Made by a program: the position numbers and the translations under genes. Below, piece by piece: positions 18,003 through 26,755 of a DNA stretch of 64,000 nucleotides; the stretch's first letter is position 1; every line of letters begins with the position of its first letter. Below the pieces are notes generated by a model. The model was not told the origin of the DNA, ran no database searches, and was given only the letters and a program-made list of their open reading frames with translations. Location: the NCBI GenBank assembly GCA_963787135.1, contig CAWBBW010000042.1, forward strand, positions 248,001 through 312,000, read 5' to 3'. The DNA comes from Roseiarcus sp963787135 (GTDB lineage Bacteria > Pseudomonadota > Alphaproteobacteria > Rhizobiales > Beijerinckiaceae).

Positions 18003-18019
18003 GGCTGAAGCGCCCTCTG

Positions 18020-18098
18020 TCATTCCCGCGGAAAGCGGGAATCCAGACGGTTGGCTCCGGCCGCAGCGTGTTCTGGATGCCCGCTTTCGCGGGCATGA
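18020..18098. repeat. Inverted repeat pair of the CATTCCCGCG/CGCGGGCATGA type
   Basis: TCATTCCCGCG-GAAAG-CGGGAATCCAGA at 18020-18047 is mirrored by TTCTGGATGCCCGCTTTCGCGGGCATGA at 18071-18098, so each half is a hairpin and the halves are inverted copies. This is a widespread REP-like intergenic repeat in proteobacteria. It sits between two convergent genes, where it may act as a bidirectional 3' end. Confidence 0.75.
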
Positions 18099-18107
18099 TA
18101 AAGAAAG

Positions 18108-18932
18108 CTACCGCAGCGCCGGCGCCTCGACCGTCGTCTCGACCGGCCCTGCTCCTCCGGTCATCGTCAGCCGCAAGGGGACCGGCGGGGCGGCGTCCTT
18201 GGGCGCTTGGCGGAGCGTCAGCCTGAAGCAGTCGTGGCCCGCCTCAGTGGGCGCGGGCGCCGCTGAAACCCACCAGCCCTCCGGCGGCTCGACGAAGAGG
18301 TCGCGCGCGGGTCCCGCTTCGGCGGGCGCGCAGAGCCGCCACCCGTCGGCGCCGTCGCTGTTAAGATCGCCGAACGCCTTCGGCTCGACCACCCGCGGCG
18401 CTGCAGCGAGCGCGGCCTCGATGAGACCCGCGTGAGGCGAGCCGGGGCCGGGAAGCGTCAGCGTGAGCCGCGCTTCCGCGGGCAGGCAGATTTTTTCGCA
18501 CACCGCGAAATTGGCGTGAAGCTTCAGCGTGACCGGCTTGGCGGGGTCGCCGGGCTCGACTTTTAAGGGAAAGACGACGTCGCGCTCGTAGCCGAACGCT
18601 TCGCCGCCGTCGGATTCCCTGATCCGCTTCGGCGCGGGAAAAACAGCCTCGGCCTTCGCGACATTGTCGGAGCCGGCGAAATCGAAGGTTGGCGGCACGC
18701 CGGCGTCGCCCGGATCGCGCCAGTAGGTGATCGCGCCGGGCGCGAGCCTGACCTCGAAGCCCGCGAGCCGGCCGCCCGCCGCGACGAGGCGCGCCTCGGA
18801 CTTCGCTCCGGCGGCCCAGTCGGTCGAATAGGCGTCGGCGGCAAGCGCGGGCCACGCAAATCCGCCTGCCGCAAGCGCGATCCCTCCGTTCCGCAGCAAC
18901 GAACCGAGGGAACGTCGGCGCGCGGCGCGCAT
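18108..18932 (-). CDS. DsbD N-terminal-domain-like periplasmic protein
   Basis: A secreted protein of about 274 residues with one domain resembling the periplasmic N-terminal domain of the thiol:disulfide reductase DsbD. The segment NFAVCEKICLPAEARL is diagnostic (paired Cys with four residues between). No transmembrane or thioredoxin domain follows, so it may accept electrons from a separate CcdA/DsbD-like partner. A signal peptide with RRRSLG and an Ala-rich core ends at ALAAD. The start is uncertain among ATGs at 18932, 18956 and 19016. Confidence 0.78.
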   Translation of the reverse strand: MRAARRRSLGSLLRNGGIALAAGGFAWPALAADAYSTDWAAGAKSEARLVAAGGRLAGFEVRLAPGAITYWRDPGDAGVPPTFDFAGSDNVAKAEAVFPAPKRIRESDGGEAFGYERDVVFPLKVEPGDPAKPVTLKLHANFAVCEKICLPAEARLTLTLPGPGSPHAGLIEAALAAAPRVVEPKAFGDLNSDGADGWRLCAPAEAGPARDLFVEPPEGWWVSAAPAPTEAGHDCFRLTLRQAPKDAAPPVPLRLTMTGGAGPVETTVEAPALR

Positions 18933-19076
18933 TGTCCACAAGCAAAAGAGAGGCATTTGCCCAAATCTCTTCACGATTTGGCGCCGATCAATCTCCTGGC
19001 CCGGTTGCGTCATCACCCTTCTCTATACGCTCGCTATGGTTTCGACTAACATGGGATTGGCGTCCCGGAGGCGAAC

Positions 19077-19679
19077 ATGAAACGGGCAGATCCTCCGCCC
19101 CCCACCAGTCTCGAGGGGCAGTTCCTGATCGCGATGCCCTCGCTTCGGGAGGGCCCCTTCGCCCGATCGGTCGTCTACCTCTGCGCTCATCGCGAAGATG
19201 GGGCGATGGGGCTCATCATCAACCATCGCGCCGACGAGATCGACTTCACCCAGCTTCTGGTCCAGCTCGACGTCGTTCCGGACGGGCAGGAGATCCGTCT
19301 GCCGTCGCGCGCCGAGGCGGTCAAGGTTCTGCGCGGCGGACCGGTCGAGACCGGACGGGGCTTCGTGCTGCATACGGCCGACTACGGCGGCGCCGACTCG
19401 ACGGTGAAGATCGCCGACAATGTTTGCCTGACGGCGACGATCGACATTCTGCGCGCCATCGCCCGGGGGACCGGACCGGCTCATGCGGTGCTGGCGCTCG
19501 GCTACGCGGGCTGGAGTTCGGGCCAGCTCGAGAACGAAATTCTCGCCAACGGCTGGCTCACCTGCCCGGCCGATCCCGAGCTCATCTTCGATGAAGATCT
19601 GGCCCATAAATACCACAAGGCGCTGGCGAAGCTCGGCGTCCACGAGGCGATGCTCTCATCCGACGCCGGCCACGCCTGA
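19077..19679 (+). CDS. YqgE/AlgH family protein
   Basis: A 200-residue DUF179 protein. LEGQFLIAMPSL, PFARSVVYLCAHREDGAMGLIINH and the C-terminal LGYAGWSSGQLENEI are conserved hallmarks. ATG 19077 is preceded by a strong GGAGG site. The biochemical role is unsettled; AlgH was first linked to alginate regulation in Pseudomonas. It diverges from the DsbD-N gene, with which it is often neighbouring in Hyphomicrobiales. Confidence 0.93.
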   Translation: MKRADPPPPTSLEGQFLIAMPSLREGPFARSVVYLCAHREDGAMGLIINHRADEIDFTQLLVQLDVVPDGQEIRLPSRAEAVKVLRGGPVETGRGFVLHTADYGGADSTVKIADNVCLTATIDILRAIARGTGPAHAVLALGYAGWSSGQLENEILANGWLTCPADPELIFDEDLAHKYHKALAKLGVHEAMLSSDAGHA

Positions 19680-19743
19680 GGGCGGCAATATCCTCACGCG
19701 CGAAGCGGGGGACCATGCCCTAGCCCGTCGAGAGACGGCGTCG

Positions 19744-20943
19744 TCAACCACGCCCTACCGCATGGTGGAGTGGGCTCTTCAGCCCGACCCCGGTCTCCGC
19801 CGAGACCTCGAACATCTCGGCATTTCCCTCGAGCCCCGCGAAGGCAGCCGGATCCGCGCCTGTGAGGAACGTCTGTCCCCCGAGGCGGGTCAGCGCCTCG
19901 AAGAGCGCCGCCCGGCGCCTGGGGTCGAAATGCGCCGCGATTTCATCGAGCAGCGCAATGGGCGCGATGCCGGACATGTCGGCGACAAGGCGCGCGTGCG
20001 CCAGCACCAGCCCGACGAGAAGCGCCTTCTGCTCGCCGGTCGAGGCGCTGGCGGCCGGCGCGTCTTTCGGCCCGTGGCGCACCGCGAGGTCGCCGACATG
20101 CGGGCCGATCAGAGTGCGCCCCGCGGCGGCGTCGGGAGCGCGATTGCGGAAAAGCATCGCGCGATAGCGGTCCTCCGCTTCGAGCGCCGGGCCGTTCGAA
20201 GCGAGCGTCTCGACCTCGCCTTCGAGCGCAAGCCGCGCCCAGGGAAAGGGCGAGGCGTCGTCGCGCCCGGCGGCGATCAGCGCCTCGAGCCGGTTCACGC
20301 ACTCGAGCCGCGCGGCGGCGACGGCGACGCCGAGCTCGGCCGCCTCCCGCTCGATCGCGTCGAGCCAGCCGGCGTTGCGACGATCCTCCTCGAGGAGCTT
20401 GTTGCGCCCGCGGAGCGCCCGCTCGAACTGGCCGACCCGCGCGCCGTGAGTGGGATCGATCGCGAGAACGAACCGGTCGAGAAAGCGGCGCCGCTCGCTC
20501 GCCGGCCCGGAAAAGAGCGAATCCATCGCCGGCGTCAGCCAGACGACTCGCACATGGTCGGAGAAGGCGCGCGACGACGCGACGGGCGCGCGATCGATGC
20601 GGTTTCGCCGCTCCGCGCCGCCCTCGCCGTCTCCCGGCGACCAGCCCGAGCCGAGCTGACGCCGCTCGCCGTTCTCGTCGACTTCGACTGAGAGCGCAAA
20701 GCCGCCGGCGCCCCCTCGTCGGGCGCATTCGGCGAGCTCCGCCCGGCGCAAGCCCCGCCCCGGCGCGAGCAGCGACAGCGCCTCGAGGAGATTGGTCTTG
20801 CCGGCGCCGTTCTCGCCGCATAGGACGACGAGGCGGCCCTCGATCGCGAGATCGAGCGCCGCATAGGATCGGAAATCCCGCAGCATCAGCCGCCGCACGA
20901 GAGGGCTCCGTCGCGCGGGATGAACGCCGTCGGGGTTTGCCAT
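19744..20943 (-). CDS. recF: DNA replication and repair protein RecF
   Basis: SMC-like ATPase that helps load RecA on gapped single-stranded DNA. RLMLRDFRSYAALDL is the classic N-terminus. Walker A GENGAGKTNLLEALSLL follows, then RRRFLDR near residue 135, the signature region STGEQKALLVGLVLAHA and Walker B IALLDEIAAHFDP near the C-terminus. Length is about 399 residues. ATGs at 20943 and 20961 are both possible, neither with a clear ribosome site. dnaA and dnaN are not adjacent, as is common in alphaproteobacteria. Confidence 0.95.
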   Translation of the reverse strand: MANPDGVHPARRSPLVRRLMLRDFRSYAALDLAIEGRLVVLCGENGAGKTNLLEALSLLAPGRGLRRAELAECARRGGAGGFALSVEVDENGERRQLGSGWSPGDGEGGAERRNRIDRAPVASSRAFSDHVRVVWLTPAMDSLFSGPASERRRFLDRFVLAIDPTHGARVGQFERALRGRNKLLEEDRRNAGWLDAIEREAAELGVAVAAARLECVNRLEALIAAGRDDASPFPWARLALEGEVETLASNGPALEAEDRYRAMLFRNRAPDAAAGRTLIGPHVGDLAVRHGPKDAPAASASTGEQKALLVGLVLAHARLVADMSGIAPIALLDEIAAHFDPRRRAALFEALTRLGGQTFLTGADPAAFAGLEGNAEMFEVSAETGVGLKSPLHHAVGRG

Positions 20944-20998
20944 GGAGGTGGCGTCTGCCATGTCCGGCGGCGGCGCGAAAGTGGGAGTTGCAAGCGGA

Positions 20999-21988
20999 AT
21001 GGAAACGCGGGTGAAGCCCCATGACGTCCTGATGCCGTCCGAGGGCATGGACGTGGTCGCCGACCTCATCGCCGGGCGCCTGCCGCTGCACCGTCTCTGG
21101 CTCGAACCCGACCCGGACGCGTGGCTCGCCCAATGGGCGCCTGCCTTACGCGCCGTCGCCTCGAACGGTCATCAGTTCCCCATCGACCCGGCCTTCATGC
21201 GCAGGCTGCCGCATCTCGAAATTGTCGCCAGTTTCGGCGTCGGCTACGAGCATATCGACGCGAAATGGGCAGGCGAGCACGGGATCGTCGTCACCCATAC
21301 GCCCGGCGTGCTCGACGACGAAGTCGCCGACATCGCGATGGCGCTGACCCTCACGGCGGTGCGCCGCCTGCCCCAGGCCGAACGTTTTTTGCGCGCGGGA
21401 GAGTGGCCGAAGAGTTCGTTCCCGCTCACCGCGTCTCTTGGCGGCCGCACCATGGGAATTTTGGGGCTCGGGCGAATCGGCAAGGCGATCGCCCAGCGCG
21501 CGGAAAGATTTGGGCTCGACATCGTCTATCACGGCCGCCATGCGCAGCCCGGCGTTCCGTATCGCTTCTATCCCTCGCTCGCCGAGATGGCGAAGGCCTG
21601 CGATATTCTCATGGTCGCGGCGCCCGGCGGCCCGGAGACGCGGCGCCTCGTTGACGCCGAGGTGTTGCGCGGGCTGGGTCCGGATGGCGTGCTGATCAAC
21701 ATCGCGCGCGGTACGCTGGTCGACGAGCAGGCTCTGATCGAGGCGCTGCGGACGGGCGCGATCCTCGCCGCCGGCCTCGACGTCTACGAGAACGAGCCCA
21801 ACGTGCCGGCCGAGCTGATCGCGCTCGACAACGCGGTGCTTTTACCGCACGTCGGCTCGGCCTCGGTCAAGACCCGCCGAGCGATGGCCCAATGCGTGGT
21901 CGACAATCTCGTCGCATGGTCGGAGGGGAAGCCGCCGCTGACGCCGGTGCCGGAGACGCCGTGGCGGGGGAGTTGGGGGATCGATTAG
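20999..21988 (+). CDS. D-2-hydroxyacid dehydrogenase
   Basis: NAD(P)-dependent 2-hydroxyacid dehydrogenase of about 329 residues. FGVGYEHID, the Rossmann loop GILGLGRIGKAIAQR, the Arg motif NIARGTLVDEQAL, LDVYENEP (Glu) and LLPHVGSA (His) are all present. The sequence is nearer to the glyoxylate/hydroxypyruvate reductase B-like branch than to the GhrA-type gene at 17058. ATG 20999 has AGCGGA upstream and leaves a 38-55 base divergent gap to recF; earlier in-frame ATGs would overlap recF. Confidence 0.88.
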   Translation: METRVKPHDVLMPSEGMDVVADLIAGRLPLHRLWLEPDPDAWLAQWAPALRAVASNGHQFPIDPAFMRRLPHLEIVASFGVGYEHIDAKWAGEHGIVVTHTPGVLDDEVADIAMALTLTAVRRLPQAERFLRAGEWPKSSFPLTASLGGRTMGILGLGRIGKAIAQRAERFGLDIVYHGRHAQPGVPYRFYPSLAEMAKACDILMVAAPGGPETRRLVDAEVLRGLGPDGVLINIARGTLVDEQALIEALRTGAILAAGLDVYENEPNVPAELIALDNAVLLPHVGSASVKTRRAMAQCVVDNLVAWSEGKPPLTPVPETPWRGSWGID

Positions 21989-22015
21989 GATCTGGGACGC
22001 CGATTACGCTTTGGC

Positions 22016-22102
22016 CTAGACGCACCCGCGCAGGACAACGGCCGGTCGCGGCTTGCCGTAGTTCCCAGGCGCCGAAAAGATCACGACGTCGCCGCGCTTC
22101 AA
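22016..22102 (-). pseudogene. MazF/PemK-like toxin remnant
   Basis: Only 28 codons remain, from a TTG at 22102 to TAG at 22016. They read LKRGDVVIFSAPGNYGKPRP, the canonical N-terminus of MazF/PemK endoribonucleases (K-R-G-D-V-V and Y-G-K-P-R-P-A). The rest of the roughly 110-residue toxin is absent. It follows an antitoxin-like gene in the usual antitoxin-toxin order, so this is a dead module. Confidence 0.75.
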
Positions 22103-22105
22103 CGA

Positions 22106-22288
22106 TCAGGCCAGCTGAACGCAGCGTCGCTGAGGGCCATCGCCTCCTTTTCCTCGGAACGACCGCAGCCTGCCTTGCCGCTCGGCTTCGAGCGCGAATT
22201 CAGGGCGCGAAGGATCGGGAGCCCATATCCGCAAGAGCTTCATGCCCTTCCTTCGCTGGTCGCGACGGTAGCGCTGAGACTTGCTCAT
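22106..22288 (-). pseudogene. MazE-like (DUF3018) antitoxin, frameshifted
   Basis: Reads from ATG 22288 as a DUF3018-type antitoxin: RRDQRRKGMKLLRIWAPDP followed by SRPEFALEAERQGRL. After residue 46 the frame goes wrong. Removing one T at about 22153-22154 gives SEEKEAMALSDAAFSWPDR ending at a TGA that overlaps the toxin start, the expected form and arrangement. As written it is 60 residues. Together with the truncated toxin this indicates a decayed module. Confidence 0.65.
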
Positions 22289-22390
22289 CTGCGGGGAGTC
22301 GCTTTGCGCGCGCCATCCGGCCGCCTCAATTTGGTTGCGCCCGACCCAATATGAGGCATTTGCATGCATCATCGTCCCAGCCGGGCAACC

Positions 22391-22750
22391 TCACTGCCGC
22401 GGGCGTGGCCGCAGCGCCGAGGAGATTGAGGCGGAGATGATGTCGAACGGGTTGGCAGTCGTGAAACGGCCATCGAGAGGCGTCGTCTCTTCGGTCGCGC
22501 CAGGTTCCGAAGATTGCCGATTGCGACCAAAGGATTCAAATTCGAGCGCCGCCAGCGATACCGCGGATTCGCTGCCGGTGCGCTCGTCCCGCTCAATTTC
22601 AAAGATGACCCTCTGCCCCTCTTTGAGGTCGCTCAGGCCGGCGCTTTGGACCGCAGAGATGTGGACGAAAATATTCGGACTGCCGTCGTCGGGATGTATG
22701 AATCCATATCCCTTTTGCAGGGTGAACCATTTCACGGTTCCGGTCTTCAT
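22391..22750 (-). CDS. Cold-shock domain protein with C-terminal extension
   Basis: Single-stranded nucleic acid chaperone. The cold-shock domain occupies about residues 1-70: KTGTVKWFTLQKGYGFI (RNP1) and NIFVHISAV (RNP2). A further roughly 48 residues, Ser/Thr/Glu-rich and ending in an Arg/Pro tail, are absent from standard 70-residue Csp proteins. ATG 22750 is the family start. The 261 bases upstream are free of genes and could hold a long 5' leader as in other csp genes. Confidence 0.9.
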   Translation of the reverse strand: MKTGTVKWFTLQKGYGFIHPDDGSPNIFVHISAVQSAGLSDLKEGQRVIFEIERDERTGSESAVSLAALEFESFGRNRQSSEPGATEETTPLDGRFTTANPFDIISASISSALRPRPRQ

Positions 22751-23011
22751 GGTCTGTCCTTGGCGCAACACCCCCGTGTTGAATCCTGTTCCGCGACTCA
22801 TCCCCTATGCGTCGAGATTATGCCGCCATCGTCTCAGATAGCAACAGGGCGGATGCTTGCGCCGCGCGCATGTGTTCACGCGCGATCTGCACGACAATTG
22901 ACCGGCGTGGTCCTCTGACTTTGACTACACTGTACGCAACCCAATTCACTCACCTCCCGAGCGTTGGTCGAGAATTTGGAAGCCTTCTCGAATTGAAGAC
23001 GGTCGCGATCG

Positions 23012-23206
23012 TCATCCGATCGCGCGGGCGATCGCGTGTCCGCCGACGCGGCGCATGGTCCAGACGTCGCCGCTCATCTCGATGAGATAAAACCCGTTCC
23101 GGGACAGTTCGCTGAACGTGTCCATGTCGCCGAGAAGGACCGTCGCCCACGTGCCCGGCTTCGCGTCCCTGATCTGGTGACGGTTTTGCGGATTGAAGTG
23201 CTGCAT
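23012..23206 (-). CDS. Small conserved-looking hypothetical protein
   Basis: A 64-residue protein with a good ribosome site (GGAGATCCC before ATG 23206). It contains WATVLLGDMDTFSELSRNGF and a DVWTMRRVGG segment and has no signal peptide or membrane span. I do not recognise the family. The balanced composition, unlike the Arg-rich shadow frames around it, supports a real gene. It is monocistronic, between the cold-shock gene and a repeat-bearing gap. Confidence 0.6.
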   Translation of the reverse strand: MQHFNPQNRHQIRDAKPGTWATVLLGDMDTFSELSRNGFYLIEMSGDVWTMRRVGGHAIARAIG

Positions 23207-23454
23207 GGGATCTCCATCATGATTGGGGCCCGGCGATGCTTCTGGGCAGGCGACGCACCGTAGCACGTTATGGTGCGGCGCACAAGATATTGCTGCAATG
23301 CAGCATCCACGACGACGGCGCGGCGTCGAAATCTCTTCCCTGTTTCCGAAATCCGTGCTATGTTTGTTCCTCCCGGCTGCCGCCGCGAAACCGGGGGACG
23401 GGCGAGAAGCCGCGAGGTTGATCCGCTGCCAACAACGACGGAAGGCACGCGCAT

Positions 23455-23509
23455 TGTAGGGCGCGGTCGGCGACCGCCCCCTCGGCCGGGTCACCGACCC
23501 GGCCCTACA
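23455..23509. repeat. GC-rich element with TGTAGGGC inverted ends (copy 1)
   Basis: A 55-base element bounded by TGTAGGGC (23455-23462) and GCCCTACA (23502-23509), with inner palindromes GGTCGGCGACC and GGGTCACCGACCC. A shorter copy with the same ends is at 40720-40751. It lies in the 382-base gap 23207-23588, in which I see no gene. Confidence 0.7.
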
Positions 23510-23588
23510 GCAGCCGCTACAAAGCGACAGTTTTTGGCGCCGAACCCTCTCAAATCGCTCGCGCGCTGCCAAAAGTGCACATGGGGCC

Positions 23589-24881
23589 TCAGGCGCCGAG
23601 AGGCTTGCCGGCGAGCTCGCGGTCGTCGGTCCGCCGGCGGTAGAGCACCAGCGTCGCCACCAGGCCGCAGATCCCGGCGAAACTCATCCAGTAGCCCGGC
23701 GCGGCATTGTCGCCGGTGCGTCGGATGAGAAAGGTCGAGATCGCGAGCGACGAGCCGCCGAGCGTCGTCGCGAGGCTGTAGGCGAGCGAGAAGCCGGCGG
23801 TGCGCACGGAGGCGGGGATCAGCTCGGTCAGCGCCACGACCATCGCGCCATTGTACCAGGCGTAGATCAGCGAGAGCCACAGTTCGACCGTCAGCATCCG
23901 CCCGAAGCTCGGTTCGCTGACGAGCCAGGCCAGCGCCGGATAGGCGGTGAGGATCGCCAGCGCCGAAAAGACGATCAGGATCGGCTTACGGCCGATCCGG
24001 TCGGAGAACGCGCCCGATATGGGCAGCCAGACGAAATTGGAGGCCGCGATCGCCATTGTCACCAAGAGCGCGTCGGATTCGCTGAGCTTCAAGACGCTGC
24101 GGCCGAAGGTCGGCGTGTAGACGGTGATGAGATAGAACGAGACCGTGGTCATGATCACCATCGCCACGCCGCCAAGCACCAGCGTCCAGTTGGCGGCGAG
24201 CGTCTCGTAGATCTGGGCCGTCGTGGGATGGACCTTGCGCGCCGCGAATTCCTTCGTCTCCTCGAGCGAGCGGCGGATCCAGTAGAGGAACGGCACGATC
24301 GCGCAGCCGATGAAGAACGGGATGCGCCAGCCCCAGTCGGTCGCCGCTTGCGGCGACATCAGGTTGGCGATGGCGTAGCCGAGCAGCGCGGCGACGACGA
24401 CCGCGACCTGCTGGCTCGCCGACTGCCAGCTCACATAGAAGCCCTTGTGGCCGGGCGTCGCCATCTCGGAGAGGTAGACCGAGACGCCGCCGAGCTCGAC
24501 GCCGGCTGAGAATCCCTGCAACAGCCGGCCGAGCACGACGAGCAGCGGCGCGAGCACGCCGATCGTTGCATAGCCCGGCACGAAGGCGATGAGGATCGTG
24601 CCCCAGGCCATGATCCCCAGCGTGACGATGAGGCCTTTGCGACGCCCGATCCGGTCGATGTAGGGACCGAGCACCAGCGCGCCGATCGGGCGCATGGCGA
24701 AGCCCGCGGCGAAGCTCAGGAACGTCAGCATCAGCGAGGCGTAGGGGTCGTCGTTCGGGAAGAACGTATGGGCGATCTGCCGGGCGTAGATGCCGAACAG
24801 GAAGAAGTCATACATCTCGAGGAAGTTGCCGCTGGTGACGCGAAGAACGGTCTTCAGCTTGTCGAAACGCGTGCCGTCCAC
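23589..24881 (-). CDS. MHS-family MFS transporter (citrate/tricarballylate type)
   Basis: Proton symporter of the metabolite:H+ symporter family, about 430 residues and 12 membrane segments. SGNFLEMYDFFLFGIYA starts the first helix; GPYIDRIGRRKGL is the MFS loop 2-3 motif; GRLLQGFSAGVELGGVSVYLS and SWQSASQQVAV closely match the citrate/tricarballylate branch (CitA/TcuC). GTG 24881 is chosen because GGGAGG lies 5 bases upstream; an ATG at 24992 would overlap the neighbouring gene and add unrelated sequence. Confidence 0.88.
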   Translation of the reverse strand: MDGTRFDKLKTVLRVTSGNFLEMYDFFLFGIYARQIAHTFFPNDDPYASLMLTFLSFAAGFAMRPIGALVLGPYIDRIGRRKGLIVTLGIMAWGTILIAFVPGYATIGVLAPLLVVLGRLLQGFSAGVELGGVSVYLSEMATPGHKGFYVSWQSASQQVAVVVAALLGYAIANLMSPQAATDWGWRIPFFIGCAIVPFLYWIRRSLEETKEFAARKVHPTTAQIYETLAANWTLVLGGVAMVIMTTVSFYLITVYTPTFGRSVLKLSESDALLVTMAIAASNFVWLPISGAFSDRIGRKPILIVFSALAILTAYPALAWLVSEPSFGRMLTVELWLSLIYAWYNGAMVVALTELIPASVRTAGFSLAYSLATTLGGSSLAISTFLIRRTGDNAAPGYWMSFAGICGLVATLVLYRRRTDDRELAGKPLGA

Positions 24882-24970
24882 CCTGGCCTCCCTTGGGCCT
24901 CCCGCCCGTGCGCCTGAACGCAGTAGGCGGCGTTCGCGGGATGGTACGCGCGTCGCCGGGTCAAGGGCAA

Positions 24971-26200
24971 TCACTTTGCCGAGATTGCCCACGAGGCCGC
25001 GGCGCGGCCTGCGGCCGCGCCGGTCGCGAATGCTGCCTGCAGCAGGTACCCGCCGGTCGGCGCCTCCCAGTCGATCATCTCGCCTGCGACAAAGACGCTG
25101 GGGCGCTTCACCAGCATGAAGTCGGCATCGAGCTCACTCCATGCGACGCCGCCGGCGGTCGAGATCGCGCGTGCTATCGGCGCGGTCCCGACAAGCCTCA
25201 GTTCGCAGCGCTTGATTCGCCGGCTCAGCGCCTCGAAGTCGTCGGGAAGCGGTCCGGCCTCGCGCAGGAGCGCGATCGCGACCGGCGCGAGCCCGGCGCT
25301 CTTGCGCAGGAAGGTCGAGACCGACTGGCCGGCCTTTCGGATTAGCCGTGCCGCGAGCGCGGCCTCACTCAGGTCCGGCTTGAAGTCCACGGCGAGCGCC
25401 GCAAAGCCTTCGGCTGCGATCGCCTCGCGCAAGCTCGCCGAGAGCGCATAGACCGCGCCGCCCTCGATTCCCGCAGTTGTCACGACCGCCTCACCGCGCA
25501 CGCGCGCGCCGCCATGCGAGAGCGCGATGGACTTGAGCGGCGCGCCCCCGAAGGCCCCGCGAATCCTCGGCGACCAGTCGACGACGAAGCCGCAATTGGC
25601 CGGCTTCAATGGCGCGACCTCGATTCCCGCCGCACGGAAAGGCTCGACCCAACCGCCATCGGCGCCGAGCCGCGGCCACGACGCGCCGCCGAGCGCCAAC
25701 ACGACTGCGCCCGGCTTGAGGCTCTCCTCACCCGAGGAACCCGCGAAGCTGAGTGCGCCGTCCTCGTCGAAGCCAAGGAAGCGGGAGCGCAGCCGGAGCG
25801 TCACGCCGAGTTCGCCGAGCCGCCGGAGCCAGGCGCGCAGGAGCGGCGTCGCCTTGAAGCTCTTCGGGAACACCCGCCCGCTCGTGCCGACGAAGGTCTC
25901 TTCTCCGAGCTCCGCCGACCAGTCGCGCATAACCCGAGGCGGGAAAGCCTCGATCGCCGGACGCAGGCGCTCGGCCGCCGCGCCATAGCGCGTCATGAAC
26001 GTCTCGATCGGCTCGTCATGGGTCAGGTTGAGGCCGCCGCGCCCGGCAAGCAGGAACTTGCGCGCCGGACTCGCGCTCGCGTCGTACAAGACGACGCGCC
26101 GCCCGGCGCGCGCCATCGTCTCGCCCGCCATCAACCCGGCCGGGCCGGCGCCGACAACGACGCAAGGCGCGGCCTCGCCCGAGCGGCTGTCGTTTCCCAT
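24971..26200 (-). CDS. TIGR03862 family FAD-dependent flavoprotein (HI0933-like)
   Basis: NAD(P)/FAD-dependent oxidoreductase of 409 residues. The N-terminal FAD-binding loop is VVGAGPAGLMAGE; RKFLLAGRGGLNLTHDEP is the HI0933-family signature; ALGGASWPRLGADG is the second FAD contact; and the C-terminal VAGEMIDWEAPTGGYLLQAA ends the Rossmann fold. It is cytosolic. The TIGR03862 group has no assigned reaction that I can state. It precedes the MHS transporter on the same strand with an 89-base gap. Confidence 0.9.
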   Translation of the reverse strand: MGNDSRSGEAAPCVVVGAGPAGLMAGETMARAGRRVVLYDASASPARKFLLAGRGGLNLTHDEPIETFMTRYGAAAERLRPAIEAFPPRVMRDWSAELGEETFVGTSGRVFPKSFKATPLLRAWLRRLGELGVTLRLRSRFLGFDEDGALSFAGSSGEESLKPGAVVLALGGASWPRLGADGGWVEPFRAAGIEVAPLKPANCGFVVDWSPRIRGAFGGAPLKSIALSHGGARVRGEAVVTTAGIEGGAVYALSASLREAIAAEGFAALAVDFKPDLSEAALAARLIRKAGQSVSTFLRKSAGLAPVAIALLREAGPLPDDFEALSRRIKRCELRLVGTAPIARAISTAGGVAWSELDADFMLVKRPSVFVAGEMIDWEAPTGGYLLQAAFATGAAAGRAAASWAISAK

Positions 26201-26279
26201 CGGACCGGCGCTCCGCCTTCGAAAGATCCCGGCCGGCTCATATCATAGAGGATCATTCGGAACACAGGTGGAGAGGCGC

Positions 26280-26615
26280 ATGGCCGACGCCGCCGATTTT
26301 CGCAGGATCGTGCTCTCGTTCGATGGCGTGGCCGAATATCCGCATTTCGACCGCCGCGCCTTCAAGGCCCGCGCCACCTTCACGACGCTCGCGCCGGACG
26401 AACTGACCGCGAACATCAAATTCGCGCCCGACGAACAGGCGCTAAAATGCGCTGTCGCGCCCGACGCGTTCGCCGCCCTCGATAACGCCTGGGGCCGGCG
26501 AGGCTGGACGCGAGCGACCCTCGCCGCGCTGAGCGAGGCCGAATTGCGCGCCGCGCTCGAGATGGCATGGCGCCACGGCGCCGCGAAGGCGAAGAGGCGA
26601 AGCCGCTCGCCGTAG
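26280..26615 (+). CDS. MmcQ/YjbR family protein
   Basis: A 111-residue protein of the MmcQ/YjbR fold (double wing, DNA-binding-like). FRRIVLSFDGVAEYPHFDRRAFKA near the start and GWTRATLAALSEAELRAALEMAWRH near the end are typical. GGTGGAGAGGCGC precedes ATG 26280. A basic tail AKAKRRSRSP closes the chain. The molecular function of the family is not established. Confidence 0.88.
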   Translation: MADAADFRRIVLSFDGVAEYPHFDRRAFKARATFTTLAPDELTANIKFAPDEQALKCAVAPDAFAALDNAWGRRGWTRATLAALSEAELRAALEMAWRHGAAKAKRRSRSP

Positions 26616-26755
26616 TGTGATGGCCGTCACTGCGGCGCGCCGTATTCGCCTGTAACTGTGGGACAGTGAGGCGTATTGGCTAGAGAGGCTCAGTCGCCTC
26701 AATATGGTAGTTGCAGTCCGAGTCGGATGCGAGCGACACCAAAGGGAGGACCAAG

